From the NCBI GenBank assembly GCA_035295125.1, contig DATGJP010000102.1, positions 150,586 through 214,585 on the forward strand: a stretch of 64,000 nt of DNA. Direction: 5' to 3'. This document shows positions 52,022 through 60,835 of the stretch, piece after piece. Below the pieces are notes generated by a model, which ran no database searches, was not told where the DNA came from, and saw only the letters and a list, made by a program, of their open reading frames with translations. The position numbers and the translations under genes were made by a program. The DNA is from JAICMB01 sp035295125. GTDB lineage: Bacteria; Acidobacteriota; Terriglobia; Bryobacterales; Bryobacteraceae. Every line of letters starts with the position of its first letter. The first letter of the stretch is position 1.

Positions 52022-52591
52022 TCATAGTCGCTTGCGCGCGACCACTTCATCCACTGCGCGCTTGTGCGCGCTATCGTCCGGCAGACCGTGAAATTCGTGC
52101 AGAATCTCCCAATCCTCGAAGAATCCGCGCAATTCTCCGGGTGCTGTGTGCTTATAATTCGGCGCCTCGCCCGGCCCGACGACGTGAACAATGACAATCG
52201 CGACGCCGCCCGGCCGCAGCCCCGCGCGAATCTTCGGAATGAGATCGCGTTGCAGGTAGTAACAACAGCAGATCAGGTCGAATGACTCAGGTTCAATCGC
52301 GAACTCAGGCTTTTCCAGGTCCACGACCCTTGTCGTCATCTTCAATCCGCGATCGCGAATACGATCGTTCAGAATCTGGATTGCCGTTGGCGCGCCATCC
52401 ACTGCGGTGACGTTCCAGCCCCGCTCCGCCATCCACAATGCGTTGCGCCCCGTTCCACAGGCAATGTCAAGTGCCCGGCCCGGCGCCATGTCCGCGACGG
52501 TCCCAACCACCAACGGCGTCGGAGGAGCATGCAGGTCGGCGTCCGGACGCTCCTTCGTCCGATAACGCAAGTCCCACTCTGAGATCTTCAT
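52022..52591 (-). CDS. Class I SAM-dependent methyltransferase (TehB-like)
   Basis: 189 aa from ATG 52591, which overlaps the stop of the upstream acetyltransferase gene by 4 nt; the open frame further upstream overlaps that gene. It begins MKISEWDLRYRTKERPDADL, as in TehB-like enzymes. Motif I is ALDIACGTGRNALWMAERGW, followed by VTAVDGAPTAIQILNDRIRD, FDLICCCYYLQRDLIPKIRA and GLRPGGVAIVIVHV. The substrate is unknown. Confidence 0.85.
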   Translation of the reverse strand: MKISEWDLRYRTKERPDADLHAPPTPLVVGTVADMAPGRALDIACGTGRNALWMAERGWNVTAVDGAPTAIQILNDRIRDRGLKMTTRVVDLEKPEFAIEPESFDLICCCYYLQRDLIPKIRAGLRPGGVAIVIVHVVGPGEAPNYKHTAPGELRGFFEDWEILHEFHGLPDDSAHKRAVDEVVARKRL

Positions 52592-52875
52592 GGCCGCGAC
52601 ACCACCAGATCGCTGTACTCCGTATGCCGCTTCAAATACTGCGCCACAAACGGGCAACGCGGCACCACCTTGAGATGCTCCGCGCGCGCAAATTCCATAG
52701 CATGCCGGGCGAGGGCGCTGCCAATCCCCTTGCCCTCCAGCTCCGGAGGCACCTCCGTATGAATCAGGAGAATCTGATCGCCGGATCGTTTATACAGAAG
52801 GTACCCGGTCTGACCGTCCACCTGCGCCTCGAAGCGGTTTTCCGCCTCCTGGTTCGTGACCGTTACATCCGCCAT
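52588..52875 (-). CDS. GNAT-fold acetyltransferase, YidJ/NAT small type
   Basis: 95 aa, the short single-domain type. The core is LLYKRSGDQILLIHTEVPPE followed by LEGKGIGSALARHAMEFARA, with the Q/RxxGxG-like acetyl-CoA loop as EGKGIGSA, and VVPRCPFVAQYLKRHTEYSD at the end, all typical of the small YidJ-like family. The substrate is unknown. It is translationally coupled with the downstream methyltransferase (ATGA overlap) and divergent from the oxidoreductase gene, 38 bp away. Confidence 0.88.
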   Translation of the reverse strand: MADVTVTNQEAENRFEAQVDGQTGYLLYKRSGDQILLIHTEVPPELEGKGIGSALARHAMEFARAEHLKVVPRCPFVAQYLKRHTEYSDLVVSRP

Positions 52876-52913
52876 GTCCTTACTGTAGCGTCGATGGACG
52901 TTATACTTGCCTC

Positions 52914-54251
52914 ATGAACCGGCGTCAGTTTCTTTCTACCGCCGCGGGCTTGGCCTGTATTCAAGGCGTTCCCTATGCGGATCAGAAGCCCCGGCGCGTC
53001 GGATTGATCGGGAGCGGATGGTATGGCAAATCCGATTTGCTCCGCCTGATTCAGGTAGCGCCCGTCGAAGTCGTCTCCCTCTGCGACGTGGATCGCAACA
53101 TGCTCGCCGAGGCCGCTGAAATCGTCGCCAGCCGCCAGCGTTCCAAGAAAAAGCCGCGAACCTATCACGATTATCGCGACATGCTCAAGGAAAAGGACCT
53201 CGATATCGTTGAGGTGGCGACCCCGGATCATTGGCATGCCCTGCCCATGATCGCCGCGCTCGAAGCCGGTGCCGACGTCTACGTCCAAAAGCCGATCAGT
53301 GTCGACGTCGCTGAAGGCAAGGCAATGCTGGCCGCCGCACGCAAACACGGGCGCGTCGTTCAGGTTGGCACGCAGCGGCGCAGTACCCCCCACCTGATCG
53401 AAGCTCGGAACGACGTCGTGAAAGCCGGCAAACTCGGCAAAGTCGCATTGGTCGAAATCTGCTGCTACTACCACATGCGCGCCACCGAAAACCCGCCGGA
53501 CACCGCGCCGCCGCCCTACCTCGATTACGAAATGTGGACCGGTCCCGCGCCCATGCGCCCCTACAATTCCCTGGTCCACCCCCGCGGCTGGCGCGCCTTC
53601 ATGGAGTACGGCAACGGCATCGTCGGCGACATGTGCATCCACATGTTCGACATGACGCGCTGGATGCTCGACCTCGGCTGGCCGAAGCGAATCTCCTCGT
53701 CCGGCGGCATCCTCGTCGACAAGGCGAGCAAAGCAAACATTACCGACACGCAGACCTGCACGTTTGATTACGGCGACCTCCAGATCGTCTGGCAACACCG
53801 CACCTGGGGCGACGCGCCCGATCCCGATTATGATTGGGCGGCGACGTTCTATGGCGACAAGGGAACGCTGAAGGCCAGCGTCTACCGCTACGACTTCGTC
53901 CCTGCAGGCGGCAACGGTCAGAAGATCCATCGCGACGTGAAATACGAGCTGGATCAGTATCCCGAAGACCGTACCGAGAAAGACCTGGAGAAGCACGTGG
54001 CCCCCGCGATTCGCGGCCATATGCTCGACTTCCTGGCCGCGATCGACCGCCGCGGCAAGCCCGTCGCCGACATCGAGCAGGGCTACATCTCGACTTCAAG
54101 CTGCATCCTGTCGAACCTTGCTATGAAGCTCGGCCGCACTCTGACCTGGGACGCCGCCAAACAGGAAGTTGTGGGAGATGAAGAAGCAAACCGCTTGCTG
54201 CACCGGCATTATCGTGCGCCCTGGGTCCACCCGGAGCATGCGCGGGTTTAA
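52914..54251 (+). CDS. Gfo/Idh/MocA-family oxidoreductase with Tat signal
   Basis: 445 aa. The N-terminus MNRRQFLSTAAGLACIQG is a twin-arginine signal (RRQFL), indicating export in folded form. The Rossmann domain follows with VGLIGSGWYGKSDLLRLIQ and VEVATPDHWHALPMIAALEA, then DVYVQKPISVDVAEGKAML with the conserved Lys of the E/DKP-like motif. The C-terminal alpha/beta domain has a substrate-side region IVGDMCIHMFDMTRWMLDLG. Members oxidise or reduce sugars and inositols with NAD(P). Export of such an enzyme with bound cofactor is known for Zymomonas glucose-fructose oxidoreductase. Secreted copies are frequent in Planctomycetes and Acidobacteriota. Confidence 0.9.
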   Translation: MNRRQFLSTAAGLACIQGVPYADQKPRRVGLIGSGWYGKSDLLRLIQVAPVEVVSLCDVDRNMLAEAAEIVASRQRSKKKPRTYHDYRDMLKEKDLDIVEVATPDHWHALPMIAALEAGADVYVQKPISVDVAEGKAMLAAARKHGRVVQVGTQRRSTPHLIEARNDVVKAGKLGKVALVEICCYYHMRATENPPDTAPPPYLDYEMWTGPAPMRPYNSLVHPRGWRAFMEYGNGIVGDMCIHMFDMTRWMLDLGWPKRISSSGGILVDKASKANITDTQTCTFDYGDLQIVWQHRTWGDAPDPDYDWAATFYGDKGTLKASVYRYDFVPAGGNGQKIHRDVKYELDQYPEDRTEKDLEKHVAPAIRGHMLDFLAAIDRRGKPVADIEQGYISTSSCILSNLAMKLGRTLTWDAAKQEVVGDEEANRLLHRHYRAPWVHPEHARV

Positions 54252-54262
54252 TTAGTCCCACA

Positions 54263-54349
54263 GCAAGGATGCACAGGCGAAAGCGCCTGCGCCACCCTTG
54301 GATTTCACCAGACGTGCTTGGTGGGGCAGGAGGGGTTTCGCCTGCCCAC
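54263..54349. repeat. Hairpin repeats between convergent genes
   Basis: CAGGCG-AAAG-CGCCTG (54274-54289) and GTGGGGCAGG with CCTGCCCAC (54321-54349, containing GGGTTTCGCCTG). These are family-2 type sequences, comparable to 21693, 23196 and 42130. They may end transcription from both sides. Confidence 0.6.
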
Positions 54350-54358
54350 TAACTCCTC

Positions 54359-56857
54359 TTACCGCGCAAAGAAACTGTGAATCGGCGGAGGCGGCTCCGT
54401 TCCCCGAATCGCACGCCACAAGACATCATTCAATTCATCATCATCCGCCCGGTCCGCCTCGCTGAAATCCATCTCCCGCGACTGGGCCGCCGTAGCGCTG
54501 TTCGCCGGATTCCGCGCATCCAGCGGAATACGAGGCTTCTCTACCACGTACGGAGCCTCATTCCGGTTGCTCGCAAACGCGTTGTACATTGGGCGAGCCG
54601 CGGCGTCAAACTGCGTCATCGGATACAAGCCCAGAATCAACTCAATGGTCCGCAGCACCGAAGTCGTGTTGTACATCGTGCTGTCGACCGCGCCGGAGTG
54701 AGTCCACGGCGAAATCACAAATGCCGGCGACCGGTGTGAGTCGATGTGATCCGGCCCATTCTGCGCATCGTCTTCCACAACGAAAATCGCCGTGCTCGTC
54801 CAGAATTTGCTGTGAGAAATCCCCTCGACAATCATTCCCAGAGCATAATCATTGTCGGCAAACGAAGACAGCGGCGCAATCTTTCCCGGTGCCGTGCCGG
54901 ATGTGTGATCGTTCCCCAGCCGCATAATCATGAACTTCGGCATCTGATTGCTCGACTCAAACTGCGCCAGGTCCCGAAGGAACGTCTGCGCCCGGTTGAC
55001 GTCCGGGTAATCGAGATCGAAGCTACGGTAAGACGTGTTGGTCACGCGCCCGAGCACCGGATCACGGACGGAATCCACCTGCACGCCGTCTTCACCGGGT
55101 TTGGCGCGGTTATTCGCAAAATACCCGTAGTTCCGCATTGTGATGTTGTGCGCCGCGGCATTCGTCCAGATGTAATTCGCGGGCGGCACGGCTGCGGGGT
55201 CGCTGCCTTCGTAATCGTAATGATTGCGCCGCTTCGCGTAGCTGTTGGGCCACAATTTCACGATGTAGTCATTGGCAATCGCGGACGTCGACCAGGCGTG
55301 GCCGTCCGCGCTCACGTCCGAATTGACGTAGAAATTGTCGAGCAGGACGAATTCACGGGCCAGTTTATGGTGGTTGGGGCTGACATCATTCTTGAAAAGC
55401 ACGAGCGAAGGATCGCTCTCACCTTTGCCGATATCGCCAAGCACCTGGTCGTAAGTGCGGTTTTCCTTCACGATGTATAGGACGTGTTCTATCGGCGTCA
55501 GTCCGCCCGGAAGGTCTGGAATAGGGTTACCGGTCGGCGCCAGGAGCTTGCCCAGTTTGGCATCGCTATAAGGTGAATAAGCAAAGACCTGCTGCGTGTA
55601 GTTCGTAAGGGTTTCGTCCGTGAGTGGAGGAACGATCGAAGCGGTCCCTGTCTGCAGGCGTCCAACATACTCCGGCGCAACCACTCCCTCGTGGAGAGGC
55701 TCAGGGCGAACGGACGGATTGGGTCCCTTCGGATTTGGATAACTTCTCGAACCACGCCCATTCAATACAATGAGCCGGTTGTCCTCGAGGACCTTGGCCG
55801 CCGTCGGGTACCAGCCCACCGGAATGAATCCCAAAACGTGAGCGCGTGCCTCGCTGACGTCGGCCACCGCCACCGCGTTCGCGTCGGAACAGACCACAAA
55901 AAGCCGCGTCTGATTGGGACTTAGGGCGAGTGCCGACGGCGTCATGCCCACCGGCTGCTGCGGCGTCATGGCGACGTTGATCGTATCGATCCGCCGCAAT
56001 TCCCTGCTGTCGGTGATGCCGATCGTATACACATTGTTTGTGTTGGCCGCGGAAACGAACAGCCGCGCCCTGTATTGCGCGGCGCTGGTGTCGTCCCCTT
56101 CGGGCTTGCGATCGCTCCAGACAATGTCGGTTGGATGGGGACCTACCGGGAGCCTTTGCATAATGCTCCCGTTGATAGTCTGATGCTGCAGGAGCGTGCC
56201 GTCCGCCCAGCTCGTAACGAAGAACGACTCGCCGTCCGGAGGCATGAAGACGCGGTAAGGACGCCGGCCCGTGGCATAACGCTCAATCACGCGACCGGAT
56301 TGCAGGTTCACAACCAGAATCCGGTCGTGATACAAATCCGCCGCGTAAAGCATCCGGTTATCGGGTGAAACGGCGACGTCGCCGATGAAATCCTGCCAAG
56401 TCTTCTGTCCCGGTGCGACAAGGTCGAACGTGCGGCCCGCTGACAGCTTGCCGTCATCGGACAGGGTGAATTCGAAAACGCTCCCGCTCGATCCGCCGCC
56501 TACCCAGAGCGTCCTGCCTCCCGGCGCAAACGTCAATCCGAGCCATGCGTCGGCAACGGGCGTGCGGCTGATCTCCCGGCCCGCCTCCAGAGACACAACG
56601 CTAAGCGAAGGCGGCTTGTAACCGCCATTCAGAACCACCATGAAGCGGCCATTCGGCGAGACCACTGCCGACATTGGCAACGTATCGAGCGGCACCTGCT
56701 GGCCTACCGGCTGAATCCGCCAGCCGGTGTTCAGCAGGAAGCCTCCCGAAGGAAATGGACCGACCTGTTCACGCTGGTGCGGTTGCGATGGGAGCGAGTA
56801 GGCCAGTCCGATGAGCAGCGCGGCCAGGGCCGCGACAGAACGCCAGGAAAATTTCAT
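54359..56857 (-). CDS. Secreted beta-propeller (YncE-like) / phosphoesterase protein
   Basis: 832 aa with a signal peptide or anchor at residues 5-22. The N-terminal half is a YncE-type seven-bladed propeller (MSAVVSPNGRFMVVLNGGYK, LGLTFAPGGRTLWVGGGSSG, DVAVSPDNRMLYAADLYHDR). The C-terminal half is alkaline-phosphatase-superfamily / phosphoesterase-like: IEHVLYIVKENRTYDQVLGD with the metal-binding Glu-Asn, NFYVNSDVSADGHAWSTSAI, and AIFVVEDDAQNGPDHIDSHR with metal-ligand Asp and His. Such fusions are common in Acidobacteriota; the substrate (phospholipid or phosphate ester) is unknown. Its start overlaps the NAD synthetase stop by 4 nt. Confidence 0.88.
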   Translation of the reverse strand: MKFSWRSVAALAALLIGLAYSLPSQPHQREQVGPFPSGGFLLNTGWRIQPVGQQVPLDTLPMSAVVSPNGRFMVVLNGGYKPPSLSVVSLEAGREISRTPVADAWLGLTFAPGGRTLWVGGGSSGSVFEFTLSDDGKLSAGRTFDLVAPGQKTWQDFIGDVAVSPDNRMLYAADLYHDRILVVNLQSGRVIERYATGRRPYRVFMPPDGESFFVTSWADGTLLQHQTINGSIMQRLPVGPHPTDIVWSDRKPEGDDTSAAQYRARLFVSAANTNNVYTIGITDSRELRRIDTINVAMTPQQPVGMTPSALALSPNQTRLFVVCSDANAVAVADVSEARAHVLGFIPVGWYPTAAKVLEDNRLIVLNGRGSRSYPNPKGPNPSVRPEPLHEGVVAPEYVGRLQTGTASIVPPLTDETLTNYTQQVFAYSPYSDAKLGKLLAPTGNPIPDLPGGLTPIEHVLYIVKENRTYDQVLGDIGKGESDPSLVLFKNDVSPNHHKLAREFVLLDNFYVNSDVSADGHAWSTSAIANDYIVKLWPNSYAKRRNHYDYEGSDPAAVPPANYIWTNAAAHNITMRNYGYFANNRAKPGEDGVQVDSVRDPVLGRVTNTSYRSFDLDYPDVNRAQTFLRDLAQFESSNQMPKFMIMRLGNDHTSGTAPGKIAPLSSFADNDYALGMIVEGISHSKFWTSTAIFVVEDDAQNGPDHIDSHRSPAFVISPWTHSGAVDSTMYNTTSVLRTIELILGLYPMTQFDAAARPMYNAFASNRNEAPYVVEKPRIPLDARNPANSATAAQSREMDFSEADRADDDELNDVLWRAIRGTEPPPPIHSFFAR

Positions 56858-58503
56858 TCGGAGAACCTTTGTGCGATGGGGAAGCGGCGCCCGATGCCGA
56901 ACGCCTTGGTGGTTACCTTCAGGCCCGGAGCGGCCTGTTGACGCTTGTATTCGTTCCGATCGACTTTGTTGATGATGTCGCGCACCAACGCCACGGGCAC
57001 GCTCTGCGTTTCCGCGATTTGCTGCGGCGATTGGTAGTGTTCCACATAGGCACGCAGAATGGGGTCCAGAATCTCGTAAGGCGGCAGCGAATCGGTGTCT
57101 TTTTGGTCTGGCCGCAGCTCCGCCGACGGCGGCTTCTGAAACACGCTCTCGGGAATCGCCCCGCGATGGCGTTCATTCGCGACACGGGACAGGCTGTAGA
57201 CCAGCGTCTTCGGAACGTCGCTGATCACCGCGAGACCCCCGCACATGTCGCCGTACAGGGTGCAGTATCCTACCGCCAGCTCGCTCTTATTGCCGGTGGT
57301 AAGCACCAGCGCGCCCGACTTGTTGGACAATGCCATCAGCGAAACACCGCGCAGGCGCGATTGAATATTCTCTTCCGTGACGTCCCGCGGGCAATTCCCG
57401 AACAGCGGATCGAGTACCCCTAAAAAGGCATCATAGACCGAACCGATGGGGACAACCTCAAACCCGAGTCCGAGGTTGTGAGCCAGCGCGCGGGCATCGG
57501 TAATGCTGTGTTCGGACGAATACGGCCCGGGCATTCCGATCCCAGTCACGTTTTCCGGCCCCACCGCGTCGACCGCAATTGCCGCGACGAGCGAAGAATC
57601 GATACCACCGCTCAATCCGATCAGGACCCGGCGGAAGCCGCATTTGCGGATGTAGTCGCGGGTGCCGAGCACCAGGGCCTCATACACCGCATGGCATTCG
57701 TTCGCCAGATTTTCGTGCCGGTCGCCTGTCAGCGTCTCGCTGTCGAACAGTACCAGGTCTTCGTCAAACGACTTCGCCGAGGCAACGACATTCCCCTCGG
57801 CGTCCATCGCAAAGCTGCTGCCGTCGAAGACCAACTGATCGTTACCGCCAACCTGGTTGACGTAAACCAGCGGCAGTTTGAAATGCCGTGCCGTTGTTTG
57901 AAAAATCTCGCGGCGCTGCTCTCGCTTCTCCATGTTGTACGGCGAGGCGTTGATGCTGATCAGGATAGTGGCGCCCGTGCGAGCGAGTTCTTCAACCGGA
58001 TCGCGGCTGTAGCGGCGGCGCTCCCAAAACTGCTTGTCGTTCCAGGCGTCCTCACAAATGGTGAGCGCGGTATTGGTCCCATCGAGGCTCATCGGATATT
58101 GACGATCGGCGGGATGAAAATATCGCGCTTCGTCGAAAACATCGTAGGTCGGCAACAGCATTTTGTGCTGCCGGAATACGATCTCCCCGCCTCGTAGAAC
58201 CGCGGCCGTGTTGAACAGGCGATTCCCGGTTGGAACCGTTGCTGTCGTCACCGTGCCGCAGATGACGGCACACTTTAGGTCTGCCGTCTCGCGAGCGAGC
58301 CGCTTGAGATGCTCGTCGGCCCGGTCGAGGAAGCTCTGCTTTTCGAGGAGATCGCGCGGTGGATATCCCACCAACGCAAGTTCGGGAAAAACGACTACGT
58401 CAGCACCGGCGGCCGAGGCGCGTCGTGAAAAGTCGAGAATCCGGCCGGCGTTGCCGCAAAGGTCGCCGACGGTGGAATTCGTCTGTGCCAGCGCGATGCG
58501 CAT
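56854..58503 (-). CDS. nadE: Glutamine-dependent NAD+ synthetase
   Basis: 549 aa, bifunctional. The N-terminal nitrilase-type glutaminase domain has its catalytic triad at VVFPELALVGYPPRDLL (Glu), FRQHKMLLPTYDVFDEARYF (Lys) and ALTICEDAWNDKQF (Cys). The C-terminal synthetase domain has the ATP pyrophosphatase loop LIGLSGGIDSSLVAAIAVDA and TTGNKSELAVGYCTLYGDMC. It converts nicotinic acid adenine dinucleotide to NAD using ammonia from glutamine. The next gene starts within its stop codon, so a secreted phosphoesterase is co-translated with it, an unexpected pairing. Confidence 0.95.
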   Translation of the reverse strand: MRIALAQTNSTVGDLCGNAGRILDFSRRASAAGADVVVFPELALVGYPPRDLLEKQSFLDRADEHLKRLARETADLKCAVICGTVTTATVPTGNRLFNTAAVLRGGEIVFRQHKMLLPTYDVFDEARYFHPADRQYPMSLDGTNTALTICEDAWNDKQFWERRRYSRDPVEELARTGATILISINASPYNMEKREQRREIFQTTARHFKLPLVYVNQVGGNDQLVFDGSSFAMDAEGNVVASAKSFDEDLVLFDSETLTGDRHENLANECHAVYEALVLGTRDYIRKCGFRRVLIGLSGGIDSSLVAAIAVDAVGPENVTGIGMPGPYSSEHSITDARALAHNLGLGFEVVPIGSVYDAFLGVLDPLFGNCPRDVTEENIQSRLRGVSLMALSNKSGALVLTTGNKSELAVGYCTLYGDMCGGLAVISDVPKTLVYSLSRVANERHRGAIPESVFQKPPSAELRPDQKDTDSLPPYEILDPILRAYVEHYQSPQQIAETQSVPVALVRDIINKVDRNEYKRQQAAPGLKVTTKAFGIGRRFPIAQRFSE

Positions 58504-58510
58504 GAACTCT

Positions 58511-59299
58511 TCATTTTAGCGGCTCGCCGGCCTCGCACTCCTGCGTCTTGTATTGAACCAGGGCGGTCGCACCACCGAGGAGCTTGGTGTGAACCAGCCC
58601 TGGCATATGGATCAGCCGTGTGATCGAGACGAAGGCGTATTCCGTAAAGTTTTGGCCGGCATGCCCGTTGATGGTGTATAGATCGTCCAGCTTCGCTCCC
58701 CGAGTGGACACGGGGACGGCTTCCTCCAGGAGCCCATCGAGCACGTCATCCGGGACGAAAGGCGCATCCGAAACCGGACGAATCTCCAGCGCGCACGGCA
58801 TCCTACCTGGCGAGTGCGAAACCGTCATGCCCACGTCGGTGCGCGGCGAGAAGCCCTCCGCAATGGGCTGGCCGTACAGCGCGCGAAAGAACAGCGCATT
58901 CCGATCACCGAAAGAAGGCTTTAAGAGGACGATTGCTCGCGTGACTTGAGAGGCGGTCATAAGCCGGCTGATGCTGACGTTTTCGTAGTCCGTGGAACGG
59001 TTGGAAACTCGTGACATGACTAGTTCCCCATACTGCCCCATGACGCCGCGCATTGACGGAGGGATCATCTGGTCCAGAATTCGATCCAAGACGTCGTCCG
59101 GAATGAAACTATCCTGCTTGGCTGGAGTGATCTCCAAGCTATTCGCGTTTCGACTGGCGGCGTAAGAAACGACCACCCTGACATCAGGAGTTGCGGCGAA
59201 CATCTCTCGCACAGGCTCCCCGTAGAGAGCATGCAATCGCGACAGGTCGACCTGTCCCAACGCGGACGACACCGCCAGCAAACCAACCAACACCCTCAT
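58511..59299 (-). CDS. Secreted protein with two tandem copies of an unknown domain
   Basis: 262 aa from ATG 59299, supported by GGAGG 5 nt upstream; a longer open frame exists but overlaps the divergent amidohydrolase start. After a short signal (MRVLVGLLAVSSALG) the protein repeats itself. The first copy (about 20-118) has LHALYGEPVREMF, FIPDDVLDRILDQMIPPSMR and YENVSISRLM. The second copy (about 133-230) has FRALYGQPIAEGF, FVPDDVLDGLLEEAVPVSTR and YAFVSITRLI. The domain is not recognised. It follows nadE-side genes on the minus strand, 7 bp from the NAD synthetase start. Confidence 0.7.
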   Translation of the reverse strand: MRVLVGLLAVSSALGQVDLSRLHALYGEPVREMFAATPDVRVVVSYAASRNANSLEITPAKQDSFIPDDVLDRILDQMIPPSMRGVMGQYGELVMSRVSNRSTDYENVSISRLMTASQVTRAIVLLKPSFGDRNALFFRALYGQPIAEGFSPRTDVGMTVSHSPGRMPCALEIRPVSDAPFVPDDVLDGLLEEAVPVSTRGAKLDDLYTINGHAGQNFTEYAFVSITRLIHMPGLVHTKLLGGATALVQYKTQECEAGEPLK

Positions 59300-59372
59300 A
59301 TCAGCCTCCGGTGAGACGCGTTCTGCGCTCACACCGTTCCAGGTATGATCGATAGACTGGAGCGAAATTCTG

Positions 59373-60800
59373 ATGCTGTTGAGAATAGTTCCCCTGGTGG
59401 CCGTGTTGTCGATATGCGCCGCGGTCGCGGATGAGAAGGACGCGATCCTGCACGACATGGACGCCCACGCCCAACATTACGGCGACGTCTCCCGCAAGAT
59501 CTGGGAGTTCGCGGAGGTCGGATACAAGGAATACAAGAGCGCCGACCTGCTGAAATCGGAGCTGCGGCAAGCCGGATTCACGGTTCAGGACAAGGTGGCC
59601 GACATCCCGACGGCGTTCATCGGCTCCTGGGGACAAGGCAAGCCGGTCATCGCGATTCTTGGCGAATTCGACGCGCTGCCCAGCCTTTCGCAGGACGACG
59701 TACCTGACCGTAAGCCGCTCATCCCGGGCGGTCCTGGCCACGGCTGCGGCCATAACCTGCTAGGGTCTGCGTCGCTTTTCGCCAGCGTCACCATTAAGAA
59801 CTGGCTCGAACAGAAGAAGATTCCCGGCACGATCCGTTACTACGGCACGCCCGCTGAAGAAGGCGGCGGTGGAAAGCTCTACATGGCCCGCGCGGGCGTG
59901 TTTAAGGACGTCGACATCGTTCTCACCTGGCATCCTGGCGATGGCAACGGAGCGTCGAAGTCCAGTACTCTCGCCATCATCTCGGCGAAATTCCGCTTCC
60001 ACGGTAAGCCCTCGCATGCGGCCGCGGCCCCGGAAGCCGGACGCTCAGCACTCGATGGCGTCATGCTGATGGGCAATGCCGTCGAATTTCTGCGCGAGCA
60101 TATCCCGGATTCCACGCGCATCCACTACGTGATTACGAATGGAGGCGCCGCGCCGAACGTCGTGCCTGAATTCTCGGAGTTGTTCCTATACGCCCGTCAT
60201 CCCAGCATGCCGGTCCTGGATGGCATCTGGGACCGCATTGTGAACTGCGCCAAGGCCGGGGCGCTCGCCACCGACACCCGCATGGAGATGGAATTGATCG
60301 ACAGCTCCTACAACGTCCTGCCGAATGATGCCTTAGCCGACCTGGTGGACCGAAATTTCCAAAAGGTCGGCGGCGTGACCTACACGAAAGACGAGGAGGC
60401 GTTCGCCGTGGAGATTCGCAAGACTCTCGGCGGACGCGGCCGGGAGCTTGGCAGCCAGGAAAAAGTGGAACCGCCGCGCGAAGGCCACGGCTCCGCGTCC
60501 ACCGACGTTGGCGATGTGAGTTGGATGCTGCCCACCGCTGCCCTGGGCGCCGCCACCTTCGTCCCCGGGGTTCCGGCCCACAGTTGGCAAGCGGCCGCCT
60601 GCGCGGGGATGAGCATCGGCCGTAAGGGCATGACCGTGGCCGCGAAGGCGCTGGTCCTGTCGGCTATGGACCTCTATACCGACCCGGAATTAATCAAAGC
60701 GGCCCGCGCCAGCTTCGAGAAGCGACGGGCTGGATTCGAATACCGGTCGCGCGTCCCGGCCGACCACAAAGCGCCGCTCAACTACCGCGATTCGAATTAG
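59373..60800 (+). CDS. M20-family amidohydrolase (AbgB-like) with signal peptide
   Basis: 475 aa, with GGAG upstream of ATG and a signal peptide (MLLRIVPLVAVLSICAAVA). The peptidase M20 domain has ILGEFDALPSLSQD, then GHGCGHNLLGSASLFASV (metal ligands), YGTPAEEGGGGKLYMARAG (catalytic Glu pair) and VLTWHPGDGN. The dimerisation insert RFHGKPSHAAAAPEAGRSAL holds the conserved His. The layout, with the late VSWMLPTAALGAATFVPG, matches AbgB-type aminobenzoyl-glutamate or indole-acetyl-amino-acid hydrolases. The substrate is unknown; periplasmic location is inferred from the signal. Confidence 0.88.
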   Translation: MLLRIVPLVAVLSICAAVADEKDAILHDMDAHAQHYGDVSRKIWEFAEVGYKEYKSADLLKSELRQAGFTVQDKVADIPTAFIGSWGQGKPVIAILGEFDALPSLSQDDVPDRKPLIPGGPGHGCGHNLLGSASLFASVTIKNWLEQKKIPGTIRYYGTPAEEGGGGKLYMARAGVFKDVDIVLTWHPGDGNGASKSSTLAIISAKFRFHGKPSHAAAAPEAGRSALDGVMLMGNAVEFLREHIPDSTRIHYVITNGGAAPNVVPEFSELFLYARHPSMPVLDGIWDRIVNCAKAGALATDTRMEMELIDSSYNVLPNDALADLVDRNFQKVGGVTYTKDEEAFAVEIRKTLGGRGRELGSQEKVEPPREGHGSASTDVGDVSWMLPTAALGAATFVPGVPAHSWQAAACAGMSIGRKGMTVAAKALVLSAMDLYTDPELIKAARASFEKRRAGFEYRSRVPADHKAPLNYRDSN

Positions 60801-60835
60801 CCGCATCCCGGCAATAGAATTGCTCCGTAAACTGC

